DNA from: Sulfurospirillum_A sp029027265
Lineage (GTDB): Bacteria > Campylobacterota > Campylobacteria > Campylobacterales > Sulfurospirillaceae
Reading direction: 5' to 3'
Assembly: GCA_029027265.1 (NCBI GenBank)
Contig: CP093061.1
Coordinates: 372,001-436,000 of the forward strand
DNA: 64,000 nucleotides
Within the stretch, counting starts at the first letter, position 1; each line of letters begins with the position of its first letter. The notes under the pieces are model-generated. The model was not told where the DNA came from and did no database searches. It saw only the letters and a program-made list of their open reading frames with translations. Made by a program: the position numbers and the translations under genes. Shown in pieces: positions 54,265-63,224 of this stretch.

Positions 54265-54947
54265 GTGTTTGTATAGTCATACCCGTTTATAATTCACCAT
54301 ATATTTTAGAAGTCATAAAAGATGTCTTAACTCATGGTTACAAAGTTATAGTAGTAGATGATGGCTCGACTCCAAAAGTAGACGTTGAAGGTTTACAAGT
54401 AGAGCTAATAACTCATACAAAAAACATGGGTAAAGGCGAAGCAATTTTAAGTGGTGCTAAAAAAGCAAAAGAGCTTGGTTTTAGCAGTTTTGTTACTATG
54501 GACGCAGACAAACAGCACTTAAGTAGTGAAATAATTAAATTAACGAACGCTTACAAAGAAGATAACATAGTTATAGGTTGTCGAAATTTTGAAGATGAAA
54601 ATGTACCAAATAGCTCTAAATTTGGAAGAGCTTTTAGTAATTTTTGGGTAAATTTAGAGACATTTAAAAACCTAAAAGACACACAAAGTGGGTTCAGAAT
54701 TTATCCAATTTCTATGTTAGAGCTGAATATAAAAAATAGAAGATTTGATTTTGAAATAGAAGTTTTAGCACTCCATTGTTATTCAAAAAAAGAGATTATT
54801 GATGTTGATGTAGAGTGTTATTATCCTCCTAGCGAAGAACGAATTTCTCACTTTGATAAACTAAAAGACAATATTCGATTGAGCCGCATACACTCAATAC
54901 TTTTTATGCAAAGATTTTTTCTTTTAAGAGGCTTTATTTGGAATTAA
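54261..54947 (+). CDS. Family 2 glycosyltransferase
   Basis: 228 residues of GT-A fold: CIVIPVYNSPYILEVIKDVL, VIVVDDGSTPK (donor Asp), GKGEAILSGAKKAKELGF, VTMDADKQHL (D-x-D metal site) and GCRNFEDENVP; DTQSGFRIYPIS is typical of polyprenyl-glucose-type GT2. No membrane anchor is seen. In pigment clusters a similar enzyme or acyltransferase modifies the product; the substrate here is unknown. It overlaps the dehydratase by four bases. Confidence 0.86.
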   Translation: MSVCIVIPVYNSPYILEVIKDVLTHGYKVIVVDDGSTPKVDVEGLQVELITHTKNMGKGEAILSGAKKAKELGFSSFVTMDADKQHLSSEIIKLTNAYKEDNIVIGCRNFEDENVPNSSKFGRAFSNFWVNLETFKNLKDTQSGFRIYPISMLELNIKNRRFDFEIEVLALHCYSKKEIIDVDVECYYPPSEERISHFDKLKDNIRLSRIHSILFMQRFFLLRGFIWN

Positions 54948-54972
54948 TTACTATTTAAGTAGAATAAGAGAT

Positions 54973-55040
54973 TAGACTTCTTGCATAACCCCTTGTAGCC
55001 TCAGAGGATTTAGAAGTAGTGAGATTATGCAAGAAGTCTA
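54973..55040. repeat. 68-bp element with 16-bp terminal inverted repeats (MITE-like)
   Basis: TAGACTTCTTGCATAA (54973-54988) and its exact complement TTATGCAAGAAGTCTA (55025-55040) flank 36 bases. The ends start and finish with TA. It could be a miniature transposon remnant or a large RNA hairpin between two operons. No second copy was noticed in the window. Confidence 0.5.
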
Positions 55041-55065
55041 TTATATTAATTTAAATATTTTCTCA

Positions 55066-55121
55066 GCAAGCTGTAGCTTCAGTGAGGGGAATTTGACTTG
55101 ACTTTATTCAAGTTAAAGGAG
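55066..55121 (+). ncRNA. Leader element before darA, similar to the one before ylxR
   Basis: GCAAGC with a small AAGC/GCTT hairpin, then AGTGAGGGGAATTTGAC, then the hairpin ACTTGA-CTTTAT-TCAAGT (55096-55113), then AAAGGAG. This matches the order, and in the first part the sequence, of the element at 12157-12207. Confidence 0.45.
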
Positions 55122-55126
55122 ATAGT

Positions 55127-56041
55127 TTGGCAAAAAAAGTATTAGTTTTATATTATTCGCAATCTGGACAGTTAAAGAGTGTGATTGATAGTTTTATCTC
55201 AAAACTTCCTGATGAAAATATTAGTGTACATGTAAGAGCAATTGAACCAGTAGAGTCATATCCATATCCTTGGAATTTTTATGAGTTTGCAGATGAGTTT
55301 GCTGAAGCAGTTCATGTTGATGGCTGTGAAGTTAAAGAAGTAGAGTTTTTAGATAACGATTATGATTTAATTATCTTGGGGTTTACAATTTGGTTTTTAG
55401 CTCCATCATCTCCAATTGTAGGTTTTTTAAAAACGGAACAAGCAAAAAAGATTTTTTATGATAAACCAGTAATTACGCTCATTGCATGTCGTGATATGTG
55501 GGTAATGGCTCAAGAAAAGATGAAATTACTTTTAACAGGGCTCAATGCAAACTTGATTGACAATGTTGCTTTAACAGATCAAGGCAAAGGGATTTACTCA
55601 CTTATAACAACACCAAAATGGCTTCTCAGTGGTAATAAAAATGCTTTTTGGTTTTTTCCACCAGCAGGGATTTTACAAAGTGACATAGACGGAGCATCAA
55701 GATTTGGCGTGAGACTAAATGAAGCATTAAAAAATGATAAAGAAAAGTGTGGAAAACCACTTTTAAGTAACTTAAATGCAGTGAATATCGATGGTAAATT
55801 AATTGCAGCAGAAAAAATAGCAACAAGAAGCTCAAATATATGGGCAAAACTAATAAAGTTATTTGGAGAAAAAAAGTCATTAGGAAGAAAAATTATTATG
55901 ACTTTTTACTCTGTGTTTTTGGTTGCTTTAGTTTTAACAGTCATACCAATTAGCATAATAGTCAGAAAAATAGTAAATAGTTTTCAAGAAGAGAAGTTAA
56001 ATAAATTAGCAAAAAAATATGAAGAACCAAGTGGGAGATAA
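55127..56041 (+). CDS. darA: DarA-like flavodoxin-fold enzyme (dialkylresorcinol formation)
   Basis: 304 residues from TTG 55127, five bases after AAAGGAG. KVLVLYYSQSGQLKSVIDSF is the FMN phosphate-binding loop; YDLIILGFTIWFLAPSSPI and ITLIACRDMWVMAQEKMK are characteristic of proteins annotated as DarA. A C-terminal hydrophobic helix (~265-290) suggests membrane association. DarA acts with the ketosynthase DarB to give dialkylresorcinols, probably aromatising the cyclohexanedione. Next to DarB, as expected. Confidence 0.8.
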   Translation: MAKKVLVLYYSQSGQLKSVIDSFISKLPDENISVHVRAIEPVESYPYPWNFYEFADEFAEAVHVDGCEVKEVEFLDNDYDLIILGFTIWFLAPSSPIVGFLKTEQAKKIFYDKPVITLIACRDMWVMAQEKMKLLLTGLNANLIDNVALTDQGKGIYSLITTPKWLLSGNKNAFWFFPPAGILQSDIDGASRFGVRLNEALKNDKEKCGKPLLSNLNAVNIDGKLIAAEKIATRSSNIWAKLIKLFGEKKSLGRKIIMTFYSVFLVALVLTVIPISIIVRKIVNSFQEEKLNKLAKKYEEPSGR

Positions 56042-56050
56042 CGAATAAGA

Positions 56051-57196
56051 ATGAGAGATGTATATATAAATAACATGGCAACCTTTATGCCAAATGAAGC
56101 CGTAGATAACAAAAACATGGAAAATGTTCTAGGCATGATTGATGGTAAACCCTCTTTAGTAAAGAGAATAGTTCTTCGTTCAAATGGCATTAAATCAAGA
56201 TACTATGCCATAGATCCAAAAACAAATGAAACGACACATTCAAATGCTCAGCTTACAGCTGAAGCAATCAAAAAGCTTAAAAATAATGGTTTTAACATAG
56301 ATTCATCTGAACTTTTAGCATGTGGAACCACGACACCAGATCAGCTTTTGCCAAATCATGCTCTTATGGTTCATGGTGAAACTGATTTGAAACCGATTGA
56401 GGTTGTTAGTATTGCTGGAATTTGTCTTAGTGGAATTGTCGCACTTAAATATGCGTATACTTCAATCAAAGCTGAAGAAATTCAAAGTGCAATAGCAACT
56501 GGAAGTGAAAATGCATCTGCCTCAATGCGAGGAAGAAATTTTGAGCCTGAAGTTAAAGAAAAAGTTGAAATGCTTAAACGAGATAAAGGGCTTGCTTTTG
56601 AAAAAGATTTTTTAAGATGGATGCTTAGCGATGGTGCTGGAGCGATTGGCTTAAGTAATAAAGCAAATGAAAATTCAATTTCTTTAAAAATAGAGAAAAT
56701 TTTTTCAAGATCATATGCAAGTGAACAAGAGACTTGCATGTATGGTGGTTGTGAAAAACTAAAAGATGGAACAATTCGAGGTTACAAAGAGTATTTACCT
56801 CAAGAGTGGCTGAAAAATTCAATTTTTTCTATCAAACAAGATGTTAAACTTTTAAATGAAAACATAGTGGAATATACAGTCAAAAGACCTTTAACAGAGA
56901 TGCTTGAAAAGAGTATGTTTAAACCTGAAGATATAGATTGGTTTTTACCTCATTATTCATCTGAATATTTTAAAGATAAGTTATATGTTGGTATGAAAGA
57001 AGTTAATTGTGATATTCCACAATCAAAATGGTTTACGAATCTTTCAAGTAAAGGAAATACTGGTGCAGCTTCAATTTATATAATGTTAGAAGAACTTTTT
57101 AATTCTGGTAAATTAAAAGTGGGCGAAAAACTTCTTTGTTATGTTCCAGAAAGTGGACGTTTTTCAACAGCTTTTATGTTGCTTGAAGTTGTATAG
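56051..57196 (+). CDS. darB: DarB-like ketosynthase (KAS III fold)
   Basis: 381 residues. The thiolase-type fold is seen in ACGTTTPDQLLPNHA and VVSIAGICLSGIVAL, where the Cys in G-I-C-L-S is the nucleophile; WFLPHYSSEYF holds the catalytic His and FTNLSSKGNTGAASIYI the Asn region. DarB condenses two beta-keto acyl units to a cyclohexanedione. It follows DarA by nine bases. Confidence 0.85.
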   Translation: MRDVYINNMATFMPNEAVDNKNMENVLGMIDGKPSLVKRIVLRSNGIKSRYYAIDPKTNETTHSNAQLTAEAIKKLKNNGFNIDSSELLACGTTTPDQLLPNHALMVHGETDLKPIEVVSIAGICLSGIVALKYAYTSIKAEEIQSAIATGSENASASMRGRNFEPEVKEKVEMLKRDKGLAFEKDFLRWMLSDGAGAIGLSNKANENSISLKIEKIFSRSYASEQETCMYGGCEKLKDGTIRGYKEYLPQEWLKNSIFSIKQDVKLLNENIVEYTVKRPLTEMLEKSMFKPEDIDWFLPHYSSEYFKDKLYVGMKEVNCDIPQSKWFTNLSSKGNTGAASIYIMLEELFNSGKLKVGEKLLCYVPESGRFSTAFMLLEVV

Positions 57197-57603
57197 TGGA
57201 TGTAAATAACGTTCCTCAAGACAACATCAGTACGTATGGAAAAGCAAAAAAAGCAATTTATGCTAAAGGTGAAAATGGCAAGTTACAAACAACATGTTCA
57301 ACAGGTTGGAATGTGGAAGAAACAGTAACAACTCAAGCTCTTCAAGATATGAATGAACATATGCAAAAAGCCTTTGAAGAAGTTAAAAGTGGTAAAAAAT
57401 CACCTCTTTATTATTATATGTATAAAAAAAGAATGGATTTGTTACTTCTCTCGCAAGTAACTGGTTTTTTTAAATGGAGAATAAAAAGAGATTTTGATCC
57501 AAAGGTATTTGCTAAAATGAAAACAAGCAGACTTTTGGAATACTGTGATGTTTTTGGAATTGAATTAGATGATATAAAAAGGCTACCTATTGAAAGAGTT
57601 TAA
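57196..57603 (+). CDS. Hypothetical protein of the DarB/BtrH gene set
   Basis: 135 residues, starting GTG at the darB stop and overlapping the BtrH gene by 14 bases. The N-terminal half is polar (STYGKAKKAIYAKGENGKLQ), the C-terminal half helical and basic (LLSQVTGFFKWRIKRDFDPK). No known motif. Its tight overlaps imply a role in the same pathway. Confidence 0.6.
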   Translation: MDVNNVPQDNISTYGKAKKAIYAKGENGKLQTTCSTGWNVEETVTTQALQDMNEHMQKAFEEVKSGKKSPLYYYMYKKRMDLLLLSQVTGFFKWRIKRDFDPKVFAKMKTSRLLEYCDVFGIELDDIKRLPIERV

Positions 57604-58582
57604 ACATTCACATCATGCTCATTGTGAAAGTGGTGTTATGTCGTCCATGTTAAGTCATCATGGATTTAAAATTAGCGAGCCTATGGTTTTTGGTCTTTCA
57701 AATGCTCTAAATTTTGCCTATATTCCTTTTGTTAAAATTGGTGGAATGCCTTTAGTTGCGTACCGAAGTTTGCCAAAATCTATAATTAAAAATATAAAGA
57801 AAAATTTAAAAATAGATATAAAAATGGAGACTTTTTCATCACAAGAAAAAGGTGAAAATAGACTTGATGAGCTTTTAGATGAAGGTAAAATAGTTGGAGT
57901 TCAAGGTTCTGTTTATTGGCTTGATTATTTTCCTGATGAGCTTAGATTTCATTTTAATGCTCATAATTTTTTGATTTATGGAAAAGAAGAGGACAATTAT
58001 CTTGTAAGCGACCCAGTATTTCAAGATGTAGTAAAATGTTCTAAAAAATCACTCTCTAAATCACGTTTTTCAAAGGGAGTAATGGCTCCAAAAGGGCTTT
58101 TATATTACCCAGAGTATATTCCAAAAAACATAGATTTTAAATCAATAATTACTAAAAATATAAAAAAGTTATCTAAAAATATGCTAAGAACTCCAGTACC
58201 CATAGCGGGACTAAAAGGGCTTAGATACTTGGCTAAAGGTATTTTAAAACTTCGCTCACGTGATAAAAAATACGCAAAACTTTTCTTAGGAAATATAGTT
58301 CGTATGCAAGAAGAAATAGGAACTGGCGGGGCAGGTTTTAGGTTTATGTACGCTTCATTCTTAGAAGAATCAAGTGAGCTTTTTGATGGTAATGAAGTTC
58401 TAAGCGATGCTTCAAAGATGATGCTTGAAGTTGGTGATGAGTATAGAGAGTTTGCTTTAGTTATTGCAAAATCAATCAAATCAAAAAAAGAGATAGATTT
58501 TGAAAAAATCTCAGATATGTTGTTTAAAATTGGCGAGCATGAAGCAAAAGTTTATAAAAAACTATTAGAATTTAAAGCATGA
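57590..58582 (+). CDS. BtrH N-terminal domain protein (papain-like acyltransferase)
   Basis: 330 residues from TTG 57590. HAHCESGVMSSMLSHHG carries the Cys nucleophile near the N-terminus and LRFHFNAHNFLIYG the partner His, followed by DPVFQD, matching the BtrH/DUF4872 family. In butirosin synthesis BtrH moves an acyl chain from a carrier protein to an amine. Here it could transfer the polyene or fatty chain from the local ACP to its final acceptor (inference). It overlaps the ABC ATPase gene by four bases. Confidence 0.8.
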   Translation: MKEFKHSHHAHCESGVMSSMLSHHGFKISEPMVFGLSNALNFAYIPFVKIGGMPLVAYRSLPKSIIKNIKKNLKIDIKMETFSSQEKGENRLDELLDEGKIVGVQGSVYWLDYFPDELRFHFNAHNFLIYGKEEDNYLVSDPVFQDVVKCSKKSLSKSRFSKGVMAPKGLLYYPEYIPKNIDFKSIITKNIKKLSKNMLRTPVPIAGLKGLRYLAKGILKLRSRDKKYAKLFLGNIVRMQEEIGTGGAGFRFMYASFLEESSELFDGNEVLSDASKMMLEVGDEYREFALVIAKSIKSKKEIDFEKISDMLFKIGEHEAKVYKKLLEFKA

Positions 58583-59268
58583 TAAAAATTTCAAACGTAG
58601 TGAAAAAGTATGACGATTTAAAAGCACTTGACCAGCTTAGCTTTGAGATAAAAAAAGGAAGTATTTTTGGACTTTTAGGCGTTAATGGTGCTGGAAAGAG
58701 TACGATTCTCTCAGTCTTAAACGGCTTAACTTTAATTGACAGTGGTAAGATAGAAATCTTTGGGTTAGACTTAAAAAAAGATTTAACACAGATAAAAAAT
58801 ATAAGCTCTATTGTCCCTCAAAACCTAGCTTTTTACGAACAGCTTACAGTTAAAGAAAATTTAGATTTTTTTAAAAATGTACAAAATGGTACAAAAGAGA
58901 GTTATGAAAAAGCTTTAAGTGTAAACTCTCTTGAAGAAATTTTAAACCAAAAATCATCAACTCTTTCTGGTGGACAAAAAAGACGATTAAACATTGCTAT
59001 AGGGTTACTAAATGACCCACAAATTATCTACTTTGATGAGCCTACAGTTGGAATTGACCCAAAGAGTAGAAATGAGATACTTGAATCTATAAAAGGTTAT
59101 AAAAAACTTGGCATTACTGTAGTCTATACATCTCACTATATGAATGAAGTTGAGATGATATGTGACGAAGTAGCAATCATTTCTCATGGCAAGCTCATAG
59201 CACAAGAAACGAACCTACAAAACTTGGAAAAACACTTTTTAGATTTAACTAAGGAAAGCCATGTTTAG
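58579..59268 (+). CDS. ABC transporter ATP-binding protein
   Basis: 229 residues with Walker A GVNGAGKST, Q-loop (VPQN), signature LSGGQKRRLNIAIGLL, Walker B IIYFDEPTVGID and the switch His (YTSHYMNE). Its closeness to the ABC-2 permease that follows identifies an exporter. Given the setting, export of the lipid or pigment made by the cluster is likely. Confidence 0.94.
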   Translation: MIKISNVVKKYDDLKALDQLSFEIKKGSIFGLLGVNGAGKSTILSVLNGLTLIDSGKIEIFGLDLKKDLTQIKNISSIVPQNLAFYEQLTVKENLDFFKNVQNGTKESYEKALSVNSLEEILNQKSSTLSGGQKRRLNIAIGLLNDPQIIYFDEPTVGIDPKSRNEILESIKGYKKLGITVVYTSHYMNEVEMICDEVAIISHGKLIAQETNLQNLEKHFLDLTKESHV

Positions 59269-60385
59269 TGCAATGGTTAAAAAAGAGTTTTTGTTAGTTT
59301 TAAGAGACAAACGTGCATTAGCAGTGCTTTTTTTGATGCCAGCACTTTTTATTCTTATTATTTCAGTTGCTATGAGAGATGTTTTTACTCAAAATAGTGT
59401 AAGTTTTGAAATAACAATAGTTGATTTAGATAAGTCTAATATTACGCAAGAAATGATAACTGACATAAGTAAAAATAGAAGTTTTCATATAGTAGATAAT
59501 GCAAATATAGTCATCACTATCCCACAAAAATACTCTCAGAGTAAAAAAAGATTGAAGATTGAGATAAAAGATTCTCTAAAGAGTGATGAGATTGAGCTTT
59601 TTAAGGCCAAACTTTTAAAAGACATAACAAATTTAAAACTAAAAATTATTAAAAATAGACTTTTAGAGTTTTCCGATGAAGCTGGAGCTGCCATAGACAA
59701 TATAAGCCTAAACTCAGATGAGCTTTTTGAACTAAAGTACAACCAAAGCGAAGAGCTACCAAACTCAACTCAACAAAGTGTTCCCTCCTGGATAGTTTTT
59801 GGTATGTTTTTTATGATTACACCAATTTCGACAGTTTTTATAAATGAAAGAAAACAGAACACTCTCTCTCGTTTGAATTCCATGAATGTATCTGTATTTT
59901 CAATGGTGATTTCCAAAATTGTACCATACCTTTTCATAGCTCAAATTCAAGCATTTGTTATGATAGCAGTTGGTATGTTCATAGTCCCACTTTTTGACAC
60001 ACCAGCTCTAGCCATAAACGGCTCAGTCTTAGCTTTGGTATTTCTTTCTTTCGCTCTTAGTTTTTCTGCCGTCGGATTAGCCTCACTCATAGCAGTAAGC
60101 TCCAACTCAACAGAGCAAGCCTCAACCATAGGTGGCATTATGAGCCTTTTACTTGGAGCTATTGGTGGAGTGATGGTACCAAAATTTATAATGCCAGACT
60201 TCATGCAAACACTAGCAAACATTTCACCAATGTCATGGGGACTAGATGGGTTTTTAGACATATTTTTAAAGGGCGGAGATATCTTCATGATTTTAGATGA
60301 AGCATTTTTACTTTTAGCCTTCGGAGCCGTTGTTTTGGGAGTCTCTATGATTGTTTTACATGTAAGAATGGAAAAAGGTTTATAA
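59261..60385 (+). CDS. ABC-2 type permease
   Basis: 374 residues. One N-terminal helix (~18-38), a large extracytoplasmic domain (~40-175), then five helices (~180-370), including IGGIMSLLLGAIGGVMVP and NISPMSWGLDGFLDIFLKGG, typical of ABC-2 exporters. It overlaps the ATPase by eight bases. Its stop overlaps the ATG of a small methylase remnant (TAATG). Confidence 0.9.
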   Translation: MFSAMVKKEFLLVLRDKRALAVLFLMPALFILIISVAMRDVFTQNSVSFEITIVDLDKSNITQEMITDISKNRSFHIVDNANIVITIPQKYSQSKKRLKIEIKDSLKSDEIELFKAKLLKDITNLKLKIIKNRLLEFSDEAGAAIDNISLNSDELFELKYNQSEELPNSTQQSVPSWIVFGMFFMITPISTVFINERKQNTLSRLNSMNVSVFSMVISKIVPYLFIAQIQAFVMIAVGMFIVPLFDTPALAINGSVLALVFLSFALSFSAVGLASLIAVSSNSTEQASTIGGIMSLLLGAIGGVMVPKFIMPDFMQTLANISPMSWGLDGFLDIFLKGGDIFMILDEAFLLLAFGAVVLGVSMIVLHVRMEKGL

Positions 60386-60510
60386 TGTTTCAAAAATCAT
60401 TACCGAAAAACACTTTAGAAAGTCTAAATGTAGTAGATAAAATAGATTGTTTAGTTTATGAACTTTGTGGGTCGAGTGATGATGAAATTAACATTATAGG
60501 AGGCAACTAA
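60385..60510 (+). pseudogene. C-terminal remnant of a restriction-modification methylase
   Basis: A 41-residue frame ending in VDKIDCLVYELCGSSDDEIN, then IIGGN. The pattern I-D-x-L-V-Y-E-L-x-G-x-x-x-x-E-I-x-I-I is the usual tail of type IIG/N6-adenine methylases. The rest of the gene is absent, so this is a relic, here read from the end of the ABC permease gene. Confidence 0.6.
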
Positions 60511-61122
60511 ATGTTTGAAATATTTGTAGTAATTATTTCATTTATTAGTGGTTTTTTTATTAAATATTTATTAGATATATTAAGTCAAAATAAAAGTTAT
60601 CGATTAAAACTTTATGATAAAATTGTAGATAAAAAAATTCAAGCTTGTGATGTTGTATTGGATATATCAAAAGAATTACGATTAATACAACAAAGCTCAA
60701 CAAATGAATATTTTGATGATGGAACACTAAAGAGATACCCTCTGGTTTTAAAAGATTTTGATAGTTTTTATATTTTTTGGACTAATTTAACTAATACATT
60801 CAATAGTCATTCTACTTGGATTGATATTGATTCACAAAGAGAAATTAATTTTTTACAAGATTATTTAATAAGCTTGAATAGCATAATATATCAAATAAAA
60901 GACGAGGAGCTATATAAAATCAGAGAAGATATATTATATGATTTTATTGAGCTATCATCAAATATCGAAAAAAGTATAAAGAACTATTATTTAAAAGATT
61001 TTCTTAATATTAAGATCATTGATAAATTACAATCGCATAAATTTAAGAAAGAAGAAACTATAAAAAGATTAAACCAAACAAAACTTTTTCAAATTTATTT
61101 AGTTAATAATATTACAAAATGA
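60511..61122 (+). CDS. Hypothetical membrane-anchored protein
   Basis: 203 residues. One N-terminal helix (residues 3-22, FVVIISFISGFFIKYLLDIL), then a helical cytoplasmic domain rich in Lys, Asp, Tyr and Ile. GGAGG lies nine bases before ATG. No motif recognised. Together with the flanking methylase remnant and Bro gene it looks like foreign cargo interrupting the biosynthetic operon. Confidence 0.6.
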   Translation: MFEIFVVIISFISGFFIKYLLDILSQNKSYRLKLYDKIVDKKIQACDVVLDISKELRLIQQSSTNEYFDDGTLKRYPLVLKDFDSFYIFWTNLTNTFNSHSTWIDIDSQREINFLQDYLISLNSIIYQIKDEELYKIREDILYDFIELSSNIEKSIKNYYLKDFLNIKIIDKLQSHKFKKEETIKRLNQTKLFQIYLVNNITK

Positions 61123-61188
61123 TATATCTTTTAATAAAGAATAATTTTTATGTTAGCATCTTTATAAATAGATACACAAGGAATAAAA

Positions 61189-61815
61189 ATGCAAAACAAT
61201 ATAAAAATAATTGAAGAAAAACAAGTACGAACTATATGGAATGATGAAAAAGAGGACTGGTATGTTTCTATCATAGATGTAGTGGCTATATTGACTGAAA
61301 GTAAGAATCCTCAAGCATATTGGAGAAAACTAAAGCAAAGATTAAAAGTAGAAGGAAATGAAACCGTGACAAATTGTCACGGTTTGAAAATGAAAGCAAT
61401 AGATGGAAAAATGAGGCTTACTGACGTAGCAAATACACAACAACTTTTTAGACTTATTCAGTCTATACCCTCACCAAAAGCAGAACCATTTAAGCTTTGG
61501 TTAGCGACTTTGGCAAAAGATAGACTTGATGAAATGAGCGACCCTGAACTTAGTATTGACAGGGCGTTAAAACAATACTTGGAACTTGGGTATTCTCAAA
61601 ATTGGATAAACCAAAAATTAAAAAGTATTGAAATAAGAAAAGAGTTGACGGACGAGTGGAGAGATAAAGGCGTAAAAGAGGGGATAGAGTTTGCAGCTCT
61701 AACAGACATCATAACAAAAATTTGGGCAGACAAAACAACAAAAGAGTATAAGGTATTAAAGGGTTTAAAAAAAGAAAATCTTAGAGACAATATGACTAAT
61801 ACGGAACTTATTTAA
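61189..61815 (+). pseudogene. Bro-N/phage antirepressor-like protein, frame lost near the C-terminus
   Basis: 208 residues. EDWYVSIIDVVAILTESKNPQAYW and the following region are the Bro-N-type DNA-binding domain; FKLWLATLAKDRLDEMSDPE is the conserved middle of bacterial homologs. The frame ends at TAA 61813, but adding one T to the TTT at 61811-61813 continues it as L-I-L-N-M-L-A-E-A into the next frame (61818-61997). The near-complete protein is otherwise intact. Confidence 0.75.
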
Positions 61816-61817
61816 AT

Positions 61818-61997
61818 ATGTTAGCAGAAGCCTCCACAAAAGACATATCAGAAGCAATAAATCCAGAGAATTTTGAACAAAGTAAAGAAGTAGCAAAACA
61901 AGGTGGTCAAGTAGCAAAAGATGCCCTTGAAGATAAAACAGGTAAAAAAGTCGTTACAAACTTAAATGCTAAAGCCATATTGGAAAACAAAAAATGA
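61818..61997 (+). pseudogene. C-terminal part of the Bro-type protein
   Basis: 59 residues, MLAEASTKDISEAINPENFE through TGKKVVTNLNAKAIL, the typical tail of these Bro/antirepressor proteins, in a different frame from the main part. Its stop overlaps the ACP start (ATGA). Confidence 0.65.
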
Positions 61998-62263
61998 ATA
62001 TTGAACAAATAAAACAAGAAATCAAAGAGATGATTATAGAAGAGTGTGAAAAAGATGAGTTTACTCCTAGTGACATTAAAGATGATGTTGAACTTTTTTC
62101 TTCAAAGAGTGGGTTAGAGTTAGACTCTCTTGATGCACTTAGTATTTCAATGGGACTTAAAAAAATGTATGGTGTTAGGCTAGGAGATTCTAAAGAGTTT
62201 AGACGAACTGTCACCACCATAGAAAAGTTAGCAAAGTTTATACAGAGTGAGAAAAATGGTTAA
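61994..62263 (+). CDS. Acyl carrier protein
   Basis: 89 residues with the phosphopantetheine site Ser in SGLELDSLDALSIS (D-S-L motif) and helical flanks. ACPs of this size appear in aryl-polyene and flexirubin clusters and carry the growing chain. It overlaps the Bro tail by four bases and the ketosynthase by about eight. Confidence 0.9.
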   Translation: MNIEQIKQEIKEMIIEECEKDEFTPSDIKDDVELFSSKSGLELDSLDALSISMGLKKMYGVRLGDSKEFRRTVTTIEKLAKFIQSEKNG

Positions 62264-63224
62264 TATACTTTCTTGTGAGATAAATTATGCGAAATCTTTA
62301 GGCAAAAGAGCTTTAAATGATGGAACTTTAATTCCATATTTTTCTTTAGAAAAAGAGATTGGACAGAATCAAAAAGATATTTATGAAGCCCTAAAAGAAG
62401 TAGCTTCAAAAGTCTTGCCAAAGCAGAGAAAAAAAACAGCACTTATTATAGGAACGTCTTTGGTTGATTGGCATTTAGTAGATGCAATCAATGCTAGTGC
62501 TTATGAGCAAAAAGAGCCGTATAGTTCTAAAAAAAGAAGCATTGACAGCTACGCTAAAGACTTAGCAAACGAGTTTGGTTTGAGTAGCTTTACCATGACT
62601 ATAAACACAGCTTGTACTTCTAGTGCAAATGCTCTTTTAGAGGCAAAAAACTTAATAGAAGCAGAGATAGTAGAGTATGTTATTGTAGTTGGTTTAGAAG
62701 TTTTTTCGCCAGTTATGAGTAGCGGTTTTTACTCTATGGATTTGCTTAGCCCAACTAAACCTAAACCATTTGATAAAAATAGAGATGGCTTAGTTTTGGG
62801 AGAGGGAGTTGGAGCTATGTTACTCGGTCAAGATAACTCACCTTGGGAGTTAGTTGGTGGTTTTAGCAACTGTAACTCAGAAACCATAACCTCAGTAAGT
62901 AGTAGTGGTGAAGAGTGTGTAGAAGTGATGAATCAGGCACTAAAAAGCTCTGCTTTACATGTAGAAGATATAACAGCCATAAAAGCTCATGCAACAGGCT
63001 CACAAGCAAATGATGAAGCTGAAATGAATGCAATTAAAAAGGTTTTTAAAAAAGAGCCAACTATCATAACGCTAAAGCAACTTTTAGGACATACCATAGG
63101 AGCTTCAGGGGTTTTAGAGATAGCCTATTTGCTTCAAAACAGTGAACAAAGTGGAACTATTATGTGTAATTACTTTGGTTTTGGTGGAAACAATACTTCT
63201 TTAATACTTAGGAAAAATAGATGA
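62256..63224 (+). CDS. 3-oxoacyl-ACP synthase (ketosynthase), catalytically complete
   Basis: ATG 62256 begins MVNILSCEINYAKSLGKRAL (GTG 62247 is the other option). The Cys-His-His set is intact: INTACTSSANALLEA (nucleophile), IKAHATGSQANDEAEM and LLGHTIGASGVLEI. At 322 residues it is shorter than FabF (~410), mainly in the N-terminal part. It probably extends the chain on the local ACP. Confidence 0.88.
   Translation: MVNILSCEINYAKSLGKRALNDGTLIPYFSLEKEIGQNQKDIYEALKEVASKVLPKQRKKTALIIGTSLVDWHLVDAINASAYEQKEPYSSKKRSIDSYAKDLANEFGLSSFTMTINTACTSSANALLEAKNLIEAEIVEYVIVVGLEVFSPVMSSGFYSMDLLSPTKPKPFDKNRDGLVLGEGVGAMLLGQDNSPWELVGGFSNCNSETITSVSSSGEECVEVMNQALKSSALHVEDITAIKAHATGSQANDEAEMNAIKKVFKKEPTIITLKQLLGHTIGASGVLEIAYLLQNSEQSGTIMCNYFGFGGNNTSLILRKNR

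Noticed and set aside
55066..55121. A known riboswitch class for the repeated leader
   Set aside because: I could not match its motif to preQ1, TPP, fluoride, SAM or guanidine consensus sequences; left as an unnamed element.
59947..60393. 148-residue minus-strand frame within the ABC permease gene
   Set aside because: No motif or ribosome site; it covers conserved permease helices on the other strand.
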